Shown: piece after piece, positions 1 to 13,200 of the stretch
Position numbering within the stretch: position 1 is the first letter of the stretch
How the letters are laid out: every line of letters begins with the position of its first letter
Assembly (NCBI RefSeq): GCF_037392515.1
Contig: NC_090291.1
Coordinates: 18,193,501-18,257,500 of the forward strand
Origin: Haliotis asinina
Lineage: Eukaryota; Mollusca; Gastropoda; Lepetellida; Haliotidae
Direction: 5' to 3'
DNA length: 64,000 nt
Made by a program: the position numbers and the translations under genes
Notes under the pieces: generated by a model
Databases searched by the model: none
What the model was told of the DNA's origin: nothing
The model's input: the letters and a program-made list of their open reading frames with translations, nothing else

Positions 1-179
1 AGGGCATAATCGCATTGTGCTTAAAGTTATCACAACTGTCACGTATCGGACAATCTCTGATCCTCACAACATTCCAACCAATATTTTCAGGTTACTGGTT
101 TGGGATGGACAGACAGAGTGAGTTACTGTTTAACGTCACATCGGCAATATTGCTGCCACATCTTGACGGGAACAAAGGT

Positions 180-999
180 GAGTGAGTAATATAATTAATA
201 TTTAACGTCACACCGGCAATATCTCAGCCATATCGTGACGAGAACATTTAACACAGAAATGGAATATATTTATATAATAAAAACCTGTCAACAAAGGACA
301 GTAAAACAACTGGAATATCACAAATGGAATTAAAACTAGCGTGGAAAGATAAAACTAATATCACTATACGGACAATACAATATAAAACAGGCTATAGATT
401 GCCAACAACAGAAAGTACATCACCATACTAGGGACCATGGGGACTTGTAGTGATGGACCCTGGTTTGATTTACACCATCCTTTCAGATGTTAGCAACTTA
501 GTCACATCTAGCCACAAATTAGAAATACACATGCACTACGAATACAAACAGTGGAAAGTCTAAATGTTATTGGAATGCTTTGTGAATTGCGTACCCTCTC
601 AGGAAAACAATACTTTTACAATACTTCAACCTCCTTTGAGGATACAGCCACTAACAATTCAAGTTACTAATCTAAACTACCAATTATTAAAATACCTCTA
701 TTTACAGAACATATAACTCATAATTGAACCCAAAAAAATTTAAAAAAAACAAAACAAAAAAACAACAAAAAACAAAAAAAAATAATTAAGTGAATACTGA
801 CTGTGTTAAACAGATCCTTTGCGGTTTTTACAGTAAAATACTTATCCCTTATGATGGAGAATTTAACACAGTCAAACAGGATATGCTTGGCCGTGACTCT
901 CTCATAACAAGGGAAATAAAAACACGTATGCATAAGAATATCTTGTATGGCCAATACGACATCATCGTAAAATAACCTCTTCAAATCTGGACTGACAAG
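180..999 (-). mobile_element. 5'-truncated LINE copy, head to head with copy 1
   Basis: The 3' tail (GTGAGTGAGTAATATAATTAATATTTAACGTCAC) starts at 180, followed by 3'UTR and the C-terminal ORF2 end (785-999, including the zinc-motif region in reverse complement). It stops exactly where copy 1 begins. A shorter tail piece lies at 117-177. Confidence 0.75.
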
Positions 1000-1625
1000 G
1001 GCGCCCGTGAAGAGCCACCTCCTCGTGATGGGTGCTGGGTAACGCTAAGCGCTCTTCTCCCGTGTGGGCCCGGGACAGAATGTGTTCACAGCACCCCATC
1101 GCCTGTCGTAAGAGGCGACTAAATTGGGCAACCTGTTTCTCGTGGGTTGCGTTCCGTGTCGGTAGAGGACGGGATCCTGGTAGTTGAGGGCAGATGGGCT
1201 TTTAACTGCGTTTCATTTGCCCAACACACCACTTCGGCCCTTACTTCACCTAGACTAGTGGTTGAATGGGCCCGATTCAACCAATCGGCTGGTCATGCCA
1301 AGCCGGGTGCATGGACTGTACATGTGTCATTGCACAGATTTGATTTGGAATTTTTTTTTAATTTCGGCTTTGGCTTTACTTGTGATCTGTACGTTTTTGA
1401 TTGTGAATTCTAATATGAACTTTGCCTAGAGTCTTATGCCAGAAGGCGATGGCTCATGCGCCAATCCGGTAGTTTAATTATTTAATTATTTATAATTCTT
1501 CTACTGTTGTATATCATCCGGGTATCCTTGGTGCTGCAAGCTGGAGGTTCGCTTGCTTTAACATTGTCCTTCTGATACTCCGTGGTGGGTGGGGAGCTCG
1601 GATGATGAACCATATGACACCAACC

Positions 1626-2735
1626 ATGGCTTATGAAGTACCCCATAAAAAAACAAAGCGTCCACTTGAAATTGATCCTGTTGATACTGACCACAGACCG
1701 TCTCTATCGATTGAGTATTGACCACCCGGACAAGACACCATTAAAGCTGAACCCTTTCGCAGTATCTAAAGGCATGCAAGGTATTGCTGGGGATGTTAAG
1801 AACATTCGGCGCTTACGTTCGGGTGCACTACTAGTTGAGTGCAGCAAGGAACAGCAAGCATCCAATCTGATGAGTATTGAATCTTTTGTGGGCATTCCGG
1901 TCATGGTCTCTGCTCACAAGACCTTGAACACTAGTAAAGGTATCGTCGATAGAGATCGTGATCGATTGTTTGCTGACATGACCGAACTTGAAATAGCATG
2001 TGAAATGAAAGATCAAGGTGTGTTGTATGTGACGCGATTTTCAATCAATGACACATTCCAAACTAATACCTATCTGTTTACCCTTTCATGTCCAAATGCT
2101 CCTAAATCAGTGAAGGCAGGCTATTGTAACACACAAATTGATACCTTCATCCCCAACCCGCTCAGGTGTTTTAAATGCCAGAAATATGGACACGGTGTGA
2201 ATACTTGCACATTGTCTGTTGTGTGTGCTCATTGTGGTGAGAAAACACAACACACACAACAGAAGATTGGTACAGTGATTTCAAAAAATGCAACAACTGT
2301 TCTGGCGACCATTCATCTTCTTCGAAACAGTGTCCTATTTGGAAAGAACAAATGGAGATAAACAGAATAATGTTTACTCAAAATATCTCCTTTTCTGAGG
2401 CAAAAAAACTGGTAAAGAGGTCTGATCTTCCAGAAAGTTATGTTACAGTAGCAAAAACATCATAGGAGTCTACCTCTAAACTAACAAAATCATGCACAGG
2501 ATGCCAGACTACCTTGATCAATTGCGATTCTCCACAGCTTTTGTACCCTGCTATATCATCTCCGACTGAGGAATCACTTCCTAGTACCTCAAAGTCGTCT
2601 TCTTATCACAAATCATCATCATCTCAGTCAAATTCAAAGTCTCAATCGACAGCTGATAGTAAACAAACTGTGACAGGTAAACCGAAGCCTAAGCCTGATG
2701 CTTCAAAACAACAAAAGGACAGAACTCCTTAAGGG
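1626..2735 (+). pseudogene. LINE copy 1 ORF1 remnant
   Basis: Begins ATGGCTTATGAAG in ACC context, shifts frame near 1720, then continues DKTPLKLNPFAVSKGMQGI to the knuckle CFKCQKYGHGVNTC. It breaks again after 2361; the Ser-rich tail is at 2514-2732. Confidence 0.8.
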
Positions 2736-2859
2736 TCACAAAATGAAATTCAGTTGTTTAATAAATGTTTCTGAAAACGTCCATTCTAGGGCACATAGCT
2801 TGTCGCCCTCCAAAAGAGTGCGGGGTAGATCCCCAATAAATCCCCCCAAAAGATAGTTT

Positions 2860-5849
2860 ATTCCAATAATATTGTACTGTGGAACTGCAGAGGATTGAGG
2901 ACTAATTTACATGAATTACAGCTATTAGTCCACGATTTTACGCCTTCAGCGATATGCCTCCAAGAGACATATTTAAAACAACCAGATACATTTGACCTTC
3001 GTCATTTTAATGCATATCATTGCTGTTCACCTCCGGGTTATAGAGCCACTGGCGGGTCATCCGTTCTAGTCAGACAAAAAAGCCCTGTTTCACTTAATAC
3101 TAATATGCAGGCTGTTGCTGTGAGAATTACTTTACACATAGTGTTTACGCTATGCTCACTCTATATTTCGCCATCTTCGACGTTTGCCAAAACTGATCTT
3201 TAGACTTTATATGACCAACTCCCAAAGCCCTGTATTATAATGGGAGATTTAAATGCTCACAACCCACTCTGGGGTAGTGTAACTACAAACATTAAAGGCA
3301 AATTGTTGGAGGACTTTTGCTCTGACAATGATTTATGTGTTTATAATGATGGTTCCAACACATATTTATACCCTGGTACAGGGACTTATTCTGCTTTCGA
3401 CTTGTCATTGAAAAATTCAGATCTACTTAACGAATTCGAATGGTCAGTCCACGATGACCATTTTCCTACTATACTCAAATCTGTAACTCCATCTGATATT
3501 CCTCCATCATCAAGGCGGAATTTTAAAAAGGCTAACTGGGCTTCATATGAAACGGTGTGTGCGGAGAAACTTAAACCTGTCCGTTTTATTGACGTCCCTG
3601 ATGTTATTAAATGTTTTTCTGATGAACTGAATTCCATAGCTTATGAGGGTATACCAACTTCCTCTGCAGTTCCACATATTCGACAACCATGGTTCAACGA
3701 TGACTGCAAACACGATGACTGCAATTATCGACCTATTTCACTAACTAGCTGTGTTTGCAAGACCATGGAACGCATGATAAATAATCGACTTAACCTTATC
3801 ACAGACATACAATGGTTTCCGTAAAAACAGAAGTACAGCCGATCACTTAGTGCGTTTGGAATCATTTGTGAAAATTAATAAACAACATGCTGTGTCTATC
3901 TTTTTGATCTTGAGAAAGCATATGACACAACCTGGAAATATGGCATTTTAAGAGATTTACATGATTTCGGTTTGCGAGGTCGTTTGCCTGAATTCATAGG
4001 CAAATTCTTAAATAGCAGGCAATTTCAAGTCCGTGTGGGTTCAACTCTTTCTGATCATTACAATCAGGATCAGGGTGTTCCACAAGGCAGTATTTTGTCA
4101 GTCACTCTTTTTAGCATCAAGATCAACAGTCTACCTAAAGTTTTAAACGATTTAATAGATGGATCTTTATGTGTGGAAGAATTTAATATTTCTTGCCGTG
4201 GTAAAAATATGCATACTATTGAACGGCAACTGCAGCTGTGTTTAAACAAAATAGATAAATGGTGTCTTGAAAACGGCTTCAAATTTTCTAAATGAAAACC
4301 CAATTGTATACACTTCTGTCGTACATACAAATCCCATAAAGACCCAGAACTATTTCTCAGTGGTACCCCAATCAAAGTGGTCAAGGAGGTCAAGTTCTTG
4401 GGACTTATTTTCGACTCACATTTGACATGTTTTGCCGCATATTAAATCCCTTAAAGTCAAATGCCTGAAGGCACTCGATTTATTAAAGGCTGTTTCAAAT
4501 TCAAAATGGGGATGGGGGTGAGGGGGTCAAACTACCCTTCTTTACTAATATAGATCACTGGTCCGATCTAAACTTGATTACGGCTCCATCGTATGTGGTG
4601 GAGTTTGTCAAAGCAACCTAAAACTACTTGATCCTGTGCACCACCAAGGCCTAAGACTTTGTCTCGGTTCTTTTAGAACCTCTCCTATCGACAGTCTGTA
4701 CGTCGAGGTTGATGAGCCTTCTCTCAACTTACACCGTATAAAACTAACTTTACAATACATTACAAAATTAGCTTCTAATGAGTCTAATCCGGCATTTAAT
4801 TGTGTCTTTAATCCTCTCTATGAGGATTTGTAAAACAAAAAAGTCTTCCCTTGTTCCGCCTCTTGGACTAAGAATTAAGCCATTTCTTGCTGCTTCTACC
4901 ATTGAGCTGGAAAATGTAGCTCCTTCCCGACCGTTTTTTCTCTTGTCCTGCTTGGCAGTTGGTTAGGCCACACGTTGACCTAACATTAACTACATAGAAA
5001 ACAGCAGAATTACAGTATAAACAACATATAACCAACTGAAACATAAATATAGTAATTATAAATCCTTATTTACAGATGGGCCCAAGGATGGTGGCGCAGT
5101 GGCTTGTGCCACTGTCATTGGATCCAGAACAATATCTTCTAGATTACCAGATAATACATCTATTTTTACAGCTGAAGCTAACGCCATATTAACAGCTCTT
5201 AAGAATAATCAAAGACACCCTAAACATAAACAGTATATAATGTATTCCGACTCTCTTTCTTGCCTTCAGGCTATTACAATATTTCTTTAACACATCCACT
5301 TTTAATAGACATTATTGAATTGTATAATGATCTTGCTACTGGTCGATGCAACACCGTCTCCTGTTACCTAGCCATGTTGGTATTTCTGGGAATGTGATGG
5401 CCGATCTTGCTGAAAAAGCAGCACTCAACAAATCTGTGATAGCACTTCTTATTCCATATTCAGATTACAAAGCTTGCATTAGAACGTATATTCGTGATCT
5501 GATGCAGACGAAGTGGGTCACTCAAGTAGGTATCAATAAATTACATGAAATAAAACCGTATATTGGTTACACCTACTTGGGTTGTCAGTCCAGATTTGAG
5601 GAGGTCATCTTGCGACGGTGTCGCATTGGCCACATATATGACTATCTGCTTAAAGGTAAGGGTCCTCATTTTTGTATCCCTTGTGATGAAAGAATCACAT
5701 TCAAGCATGTCTTGCTTGACCGTGTTGAATATTCTATCACAAGGGATACATATTTCAAATCCCATTCTATGAAGGATATTTTTAATAATGTCAGTTATCA
5801 TTTGATTATTGCGTTTTCAAAAGAATTAGATTTATTAAGTGACTTGTAA
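2860..5849 (+). pseudogene. LINE copy 1 ORF2 remnant
   Basis: Homologous to copy A ORF2 from WNCRGL to the final LLSDL. About 217 codons are missing at 3709, where WFNDDCK is joined to NYRPISLTS across a GATGACTGCAA repeat. RT motif C reads CVEEF, so both catalytic Asp are changed. Many frameshifts. Confidence 0.85.
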
Positions 5850-6243
5850 ATAATTACATATTTTATAATTGGTAGTTTAGATTAGTAACTGAGATGTTAG
5901 TGGCTGTACCCTCAAAGGGGGTTGAAGTATTGTAAAATTATCGTCCTCTTGAATGTCCAAAAACATTCAAAGTAAATTTAAGCTTATCTGGATTTTTAAA
6001 TGTAGTATTTTTGTTACTTTACTTTTGGCTAAGATTTCCTACAATCGTCAGTGACTGAAGGGATGGTGTAAATCCAGCTAGGTCCATGCAGGGAGCAAAG
6101 GCACAGTAAGTCCCCATGGTCCCTTGTGTGGTGACCTACCTTCAGCTGTTGGCGATCTATAGCCTTTTGTTATATTGTGTTGTACCTTCTAGCTAAAATG
6201 TTTTATATATAAGTACTTGTTTTACATGTATATCTGTGATATT

Positions 6244-6880
6244 CTAGTTATTTTACTGTCCTTTGTCGACAGATTTTTAATATATGCATACATTCCATTT
6301 AAATCTTAAATGTTCTCGTCACGATATGGCTGAGATATTGCCGATGTGACGTTAAATATTAACTCACTCACTCACTCATTGTTGAGCGTTTTCGTCACGA
6401 TATGGCAGAAATATAAATCTTAAGTTAAACATTAACTCACTACTCACTCACTCTTTCTACTCTGTGATATTTTAGCGTTGACAGGTTTTATAATGTATGT
6501 ATGATCTTTTTCATTGTTGAATGTTCTCATCACGATATGGCTGAAATATAAATATTACGTTAAATATTAACTCACTACTTACTCATTCTACTCTGTGATA
6601 TTTTAGCCAGTTTTACTGTCCTTCGTTGACAGGTTTTTACAGTGTATTTTTATAATTAAGGACATTAATCACGATATGGCTGAAATACTGCCGATGTGAT
6701 GTTAAATATTAATTCACTCACTCACCCATATATTATTCTAGTTAGTTTTACTGTCCTTTGCTGACAGGTTTTTACAATGTATGTTCTATAAATTCCTCTC
6801 TATTTTTATAATTAATCATACTCGTCACGATATGGCTGCAACACTGCTGATGTGACGTTAAACACTCACTCACTCACTCA
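6244..6880 (+). repeat. Tandem array of LINE 3'-terminal units in copy 1
   Basis: About five consecutive units, each ending with some form of CGTCACGATATGGCTG...GTGACGTTAAATATTAACTCACTC (hairpins near 6317-6351, 6392, 6530, 6668-6700, 6824-6857). Units start at about 6244, 6381, 6464, 6589 and 6730. Most contain the TTACTGTCCTT...GACAGGTTTT segment. Confidence 0.8.
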
Positions 6881-7062
6881 GATCATAGTGAGTGAGTGAG
6901 ATCATAGTCATAGTTAAATATAACATCCCGTTTCAGTATTTATGTCGAAAGGACCATTTCATACTTCTTGGTAATTAGGCACCTTAGAGGTACAGTCTTG
7001 AAATACAAACAGAAAGTCTTATTGGCCAAGAACAGTCAGGGAAACAGTATACTGGTGCCTAC

Positions 7063-7214
7063 CCCGTAAATGCCATGGCATGATCCACGGATGGAAGGAA
7101 ACCGAGGCTGGTCACTAAGTCACTATAGCGAGCAAAGTCGTTCAGAGCATTTAGGACGTCGAGTGTTCCATCAGGCCTTACATTGTTGTCCGCCCATGGC
7201 GACTGCTGAGGAGA
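7063..7214 (-). CDS. Gene 1 exon 9: catalytic domain up to DHAMAFTG
   Basis: 152 nt, acceptor CCCTTTTCAG, donor GG|GTAGGC. Encodes SPWADNNVRPDGTLDVLNAL, then LNDFARYSDL and SVDHAMAFTG. D-H-A-M-x-F-T-G/R is the conserved strand of reprolysins shortly before the zinc-binding helix. The gene runs on beyond the left edge, because 1-7000 is all LINE. Confidence 0.8.
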
Positions 7215-10200
7215 CTGAAAAGGGATCATGATAATCGGAGAAAGTGACATAATTATGGTGAGTAGCACGCTCTTGGAAAAAGTAGGTGAACAAAAAATAT
7301 TCAGTTGAAGTATGAGCGTTAACAAACATTTCAAAGACAGACATGAATGTACCACAATTTCTCTTCATCACCACCCCCGAAGACAACGCGCAGGACACAA
7401 CGCAGTAGATCCATACGTGTGCATGGGGTGCCATACTTGATTTTGACGGTTTTCATGAAAGTTCGTGTTTGCTTCCTTCTCTTTTTTTTTGTGCTTGAAA
7501 TGAAACTCGTAGGCCATAAAGAAACCCAGGAGCACTCTCAAATATTAATTAGTGTCATCGCAACACTGACTGACTTCGACATAGCTTTATAGCTTTTTCC
7601 ATCGCAAATTAAAAATGAAATTCCCCTACATTTCACGTTTTGACATATCAATCTGGAATCGAAAGAAGCTTCTTGTGTCTCTGGTCTGATAATAAATTGA
7701 TCATGCTAGCATCACAAATTCAGCTTTGAAGGAATTTCCTCTTTGCAAGAGGTCGCTAACATAATATTCCGTAGGAACCAAGAAAATGCAAAATGTGTAA
7801 CTTAAACGTAATCAAAAATGAATACGACTTCTTACTTATCTGTCCAGCCTACATTGAGTTAAGACGTAAAAATCTCTTGTTACTGTTCTGGGTTTTTTCC
7901 AATGTACTAAAATATAATTCCTTGTTATCATGAAAACCTTTAGACATTATCTTGAGACTACACATGAAAATAGGAAATCAGTAATGCCATATTAAGCTTG
8001 TATATGCTGTACATCGTGTCATTATCATTGTATTTCATGTCTGCACCGGTGAGGCGGTTTTGTACTCTTGAGCTCTACTCACGTGAGCTGACAGTACTGG
8101 AAGTAAAGATTCTGTACTGAACAAGTACATTCTACGCATGTGCATGCACTTATTAATGGCTTCCATACGATACAATCGTTCATTTCTTTCTGGAACACCT
8201 ATTATTTTGTGAAACGTAACAAGACTTTAAAAAAGGATGAACCAACTTCGACCCCACGCTAATCCAAAATCAAATCACAATATTCCTTTCAGTGAATAAA
8301 TGTGGTCATGGCAGTTACAGGTTTTCCAGATATATGAACTGAATTATGGCAGTGATAATGTTTTACTCTTGAAATAATCTTATTTCATCCATATATATGT
8401 GCCAAAATGGAATGAGATAATCGTTCCACCCTTACAGGAAATATATTGCAAACGGAATGGTTATGTTATTTCAAGAATCCCTTTTCATAGGAACATATTG
8501 CTTACGATGTTTACAATTGGCTATCAGATTGTGAATATTTAAGTGAAGAGTTTAATGATATCGATAGGCTTGTGCTTGAATCACCTATTACGGAATATGA
8601 TATAGTGGAGGCGGTGTCTCGTCTTAAAGTTGGTAACTCTGCTGGAATTGATGTTATTTTGGATATGCTGAAATACACATTAACTGACATTATGCCCTCA
8701 CCGGTTAAAATGTTTAAGAAATAAGGGTTTGAGGTGTAAAGTGTATGGTATCGTAAGATCGATGTACTCCAGTGTAAAACCATGTTTCAGCTGTGTCAAT
8801 GGTGTAACTGACATTATGCCCTCCCTGGTTAAAATGTTTAAGAAATAAGGGTTTGAGGTGTAAAGTGTATGGTATCGTAAGATCGATGTACTCCAATGTA
8901 AAACCATGTTTCAGCTGTGACAATGGCGTAAGTGACTATTGTTACGAGTGTGTATTCTCTTTATATTTTGTTATTAATTAAGTAATAATCGTTATTGGTT
9001 CACAACGTTTAGTGTTTTGTTATTAATTAAGTAATAATTATGATGTGTCACATTTCGCATAATAGATAGTCAGCACTCGTAGGATTCTGGCAGCAGGCTT
9101 TCCCGACGTTATCTGTCCTTGGCTTTCTATAATTTGACTCCCGGGAGACATTGTTCTAGATCTCTCCATGTTAGTGGCCATGTGTGTGTGTGCTCGAAGC
9201 TTTCCGGAAATGAATGAATATATATCCAGTATTGCAGGCACCAAAGTTTGAGAGAGCATTAAAGTTGCAAGTTTCAAAGAAATTTGACAAGCACCCAAGA
9301 AATTACTTTACCATTGAGAAAGAGACATTAGGTCTTTTGTTAGCTTTACAGCATTTTGAAGTTTACCTTGGTACCACCACTTTGCCAATTGAAGTTTTTA
9401 CTGATCAAAATCCCTTGACCTTTCTTCACAAATTGAAAAACAAGAACCAGAGACTTATGAGGAGAAAGTTTGACCTTGCAAGGGTTCAATCGTATGATTA
9501 AATACATCAAAGGCGAAGAGAATGTTTGTGCTGATGCAATTTCCAGGGTATAAATGTATGATGACTTGATGATGCTGTATGTATGCATCTGCATTTTGTC
9601 ATGGTAATTCTGCAAAATGTTTCTCATATTACTCGTCATTATTTGTCATGTTATTATGTTCTTATTGCTATGATTGTAACCGAAAGCTTCTACGAAACTT
9701 TTTTTTCCTCAAGGGGGAGAGTGTCAGTGTACGTGACATAAATTCGGTGTTTAGCCTCGCCGTTTTCTTCTGTATTTCCCATTCTAAACGGAAACAGTAA
9801 AATACCATTTACCAGGTTGGCAAATGTTTACTCGATGCATATTTTGTATAGATAGGAGTGTATTTTTACAAGGCTGTCTGATCTATATATTTTACAAGGC
9901 TGTCTGATCTATATAAAGTGTTTCGTTATGTTTGGGGTTGTTTACAAAGGCTTTCTGATTTATATAAGGTGTTTCTTTGTTTGGGGTCGTGTATTGTAGT
10001 TGACTTTGAGGTTTTATAATGAAAAAGGTAAAATTATTGTCAGTTTCCCTAATCATATAATTGCATTTTGTCCCATTTAAATAGATTTTGTATTGTCTGT
10101 TGTGTTGATATTAGCCATGTTGGTGGTCAAGCTGAAGTAGTTCGGCAGTGTTGTATATGTGCGCAGTGAAGCGCCGTGAGATAAGACGCATTTGCCAAAA

Positions 10201-13200
10201 ATTCAAATTCAAGCATTTCACGTATCCACGGTAGCATCTTATTTACTGATTCCTTTCAAGCTATGTTACAAACAAAATTGCAAATCAACATATTAACATA
10301 ACAAGCAGGAGAATGACATACCGATGCGATGACAATTCCAGTAGTCTTTACAGTGACGTTTAGAAGAGGATCATCCTCCACGATGGTCTCATATGACAAA
10401 GTTAACTGGAAACAGATAAGACAAATAATGCCCTTTCAAGTGAGAAACAATAAACAAATCCTTGTCACTGAGACAACTGTGTGGGATGTATGAGTAAAAT
10501 GTCAGTGTCTGGTACTGTCACGATAAAGAAGGGAATGGCAAGGTCAAGTTTCGAACTTATATTATTGGAAATACCTCTCTTTGAAATAGTTGCCATTCCT
10601 CACACGTGTTTGGCAGGGAATAAATCTACTAAACATGTTTATGTTTGTGAAATACAGGACAATGGCTTCAGCACCATGGATGATTGTAAACCTAAAGCAA
10701 TAAGTCTCAAGTTTAGAAATCCTTCGTATGTTTCACTGTGTATTGAAATCTGTTCAGATCATTGACTATACGTATTGTAATGTAAATCGTTGCTTACCCT
10801 TTAGCATTGTTTTTGTGTGAGTAAACATATTCCGCAGTCCATGTTACAATGAACTTGATTTTATGAAAACAACAAATGCCCAGCAGATTGGAAGATGCAA
10901 GCGAAGAGACAATTTCGAAATAAATAATTATCTCCCTGTTGCTTCAAGTCCAACCTGATGAGAGATATTTGATCCAATCTTTCTCTCCGAATACACGAGT
11001 GAGTGAGTTAATATTTTACGTCACATCGGCAATATCTCAGCCATATCGTGGCGCGAACATTTAAATGAAATATATGCATGTGGAAACATCTGTCAACGAA
11101 GGACAGTAAAACAACTAGAATATCACAATTTCAATCAAAACTAGTATGGAAAGTTAAAACTAATAGCACTATTTAGACAATACAATATAAAAACAGACTG
11201 TAGATCGCCAACAACAGAAGGTAGGGACCACCACACTAGGGACCATGGGGGCGTACAGTACCTTCCGAATACAAGAATAGTAACTAGGCATTCAAAACAA
11301 TACCATTTAAGTCGGAAACGGAACATGTTTGTTTGAAATACACTATAGTATTAGTCAAAGGCACGCGGATGTTCCTGAGAGGGTACGTAAGTCCCAAAAC
11401 ATTCGATGTAAATTTAAGTCTACCAGGTTTTTAATCGTAGTATTCTTGCTGTTTTAATTTTGGCTAGCATATTGTACAGTCGCCAGCGGCTGAAGGGATG
11501 GTGAAAATCCCGCTAGGGCCCATGCACGTAGCAAAGGTACTGTAAGTCCCCATGGTCCGTAGCATGGTGATCTACCTTCAGTTGTTGGCTATCTATAGCC
11601 TGTTTCTATATTGTATTGTCTAAATAGTGATATTAGTTTTAACTTTTCATGCTAGGTTTAAATCAAACTGTGATATTCTAGTTGTTTTACTGACCTCCGT
11701 TGACAGATTTTTACAATATGTATATATTTCATTTAAGTATTCATTTAAGTGTTCTCGTCGCGATATGGCTGAGATACTGCCGAAGTGACGTTAAATATTA
11801 ACTCACTCACTGACACGGATGTTGCCATGGGAACGGAAATATATAATAGTAAAACCACACGTGATGACAAAACATTGCATTATGTGTGATAAAAATCATG
11901 GAAATTTGCTTATGGTTTTAGAGATATGGTCTTGAATACTTAAAACTGTGAAAAGGAATCAAAGTCAAACTGCAACAGGAAATTGATTGTTAAACAACAA
12001 ATGGTTGAAGTGCATTTTAGTCACTGATTAATACTTCAACATGTCCAAAATATATTGAAAACTCAATTGTCTTATTAGGATGCGTTTTTCTTAAATCAGG
12101 AACATATAAGTTAGTCAGATTAAATGTTCAGCCCAACACCCGAAAGCACAAAAATGTAATATCACAAGAACATATCTTACAAATTCGGCAATCGTTGAAT
12201 ACCAAAGAATCATCATATCTGTTGTCTGTGTAAAGGTCGTTAAACCAAAACGTTGCTGAAAGCTGGAACATAAAGATAACGAAACTATTTACATGTTCAT
12301 TTTGAAAAAGCTAAATATATTTTACTATTGCTTTTTCTGCTTTTGTATTCAATTAACAATCATTTCCTAATGATAAAAAATATATATGTGGACATTTGCA
12401 GGTAAATGCAATATATCCTTGCCTGAACATTCATTTTGTATGCTTTTGAAGACAAACAGATATACGCCGAACTATAATCATCGTCTTGATGATATATTCA
12501 ATAATTATAGGACTCATTCATTAAGGAAAATTCATGTTACGATTCTACTGCGAGGATGTGACGTTAAATATTCACTCACTCACTCTACTGTGAGGAAGAA
12601 ATGATTAAACGATATATTGATCAATGCACAGCATCATCTCACTTCCGCAAAACATCAATGCAACATAACTAGTAAGAGTTCCACGAAGTACAAATAAGGT
12701 TGCAAAAGCTCTAAAGCTTCAAAGAATCGCTGGTAGTAGCTTGAATATTTAGACGAAACCAAGCACAGATGCATTTATATCACTTTTGTAACTTAATGGC
12801 AGAGATTATAGAGAATTACGTTCCTGACTTTCTTAAATGCATGTATGTACCTTACTTGATGATATCTTGATAATCGCTGTGCATCAAAACTTCAACTGCG
12901 TAGGTCTGTGTCATCGGAGTGTTACGGGCAAATCTTTCTGAAAGATATAAACATAAACATATGCATGCACAAGCTTTAAAGTTTCACGAATTCAACTAAT
13001 TTGGTATCGAGGCCCTTGTCTTCCCTGACTTACTCGGGGATGTTTGCATCACTAGTCCGGAGTATGCGCCTTTACGGTCAAAGCTAGATATTGCCAATGT
13101 TGAAATGGACTTGTACATACAGTCTCTCCAACTTTCCTCCATCGCATGAAAATACCTTCTATACATTTCTGTCAAACCTTGCTGGTAAGTAACTGTGCAG

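Larger units (their letters stand above)
1000..6880 (+). mobile_element. LINE copy 1: decayed full-length copy with tandem 3' ends
   Basis: 5' end GGCGCCCGTGAAG at 1000, 5'UTR to about 1625, ORF1 and ORF2 remnants, 3'UTR from 5850. Instead of one 3' end, it has about five tandem versions of the terminal segment between 6244 and 6880. No TSD found. Confidence 0.85.

Noticed and set aside
10481..10765. 94-residue plus-strand frame next to gene 1 exon 8
   Set aside because: No recognisable domain or splice pattern; lies in an intron on the opposite strand.
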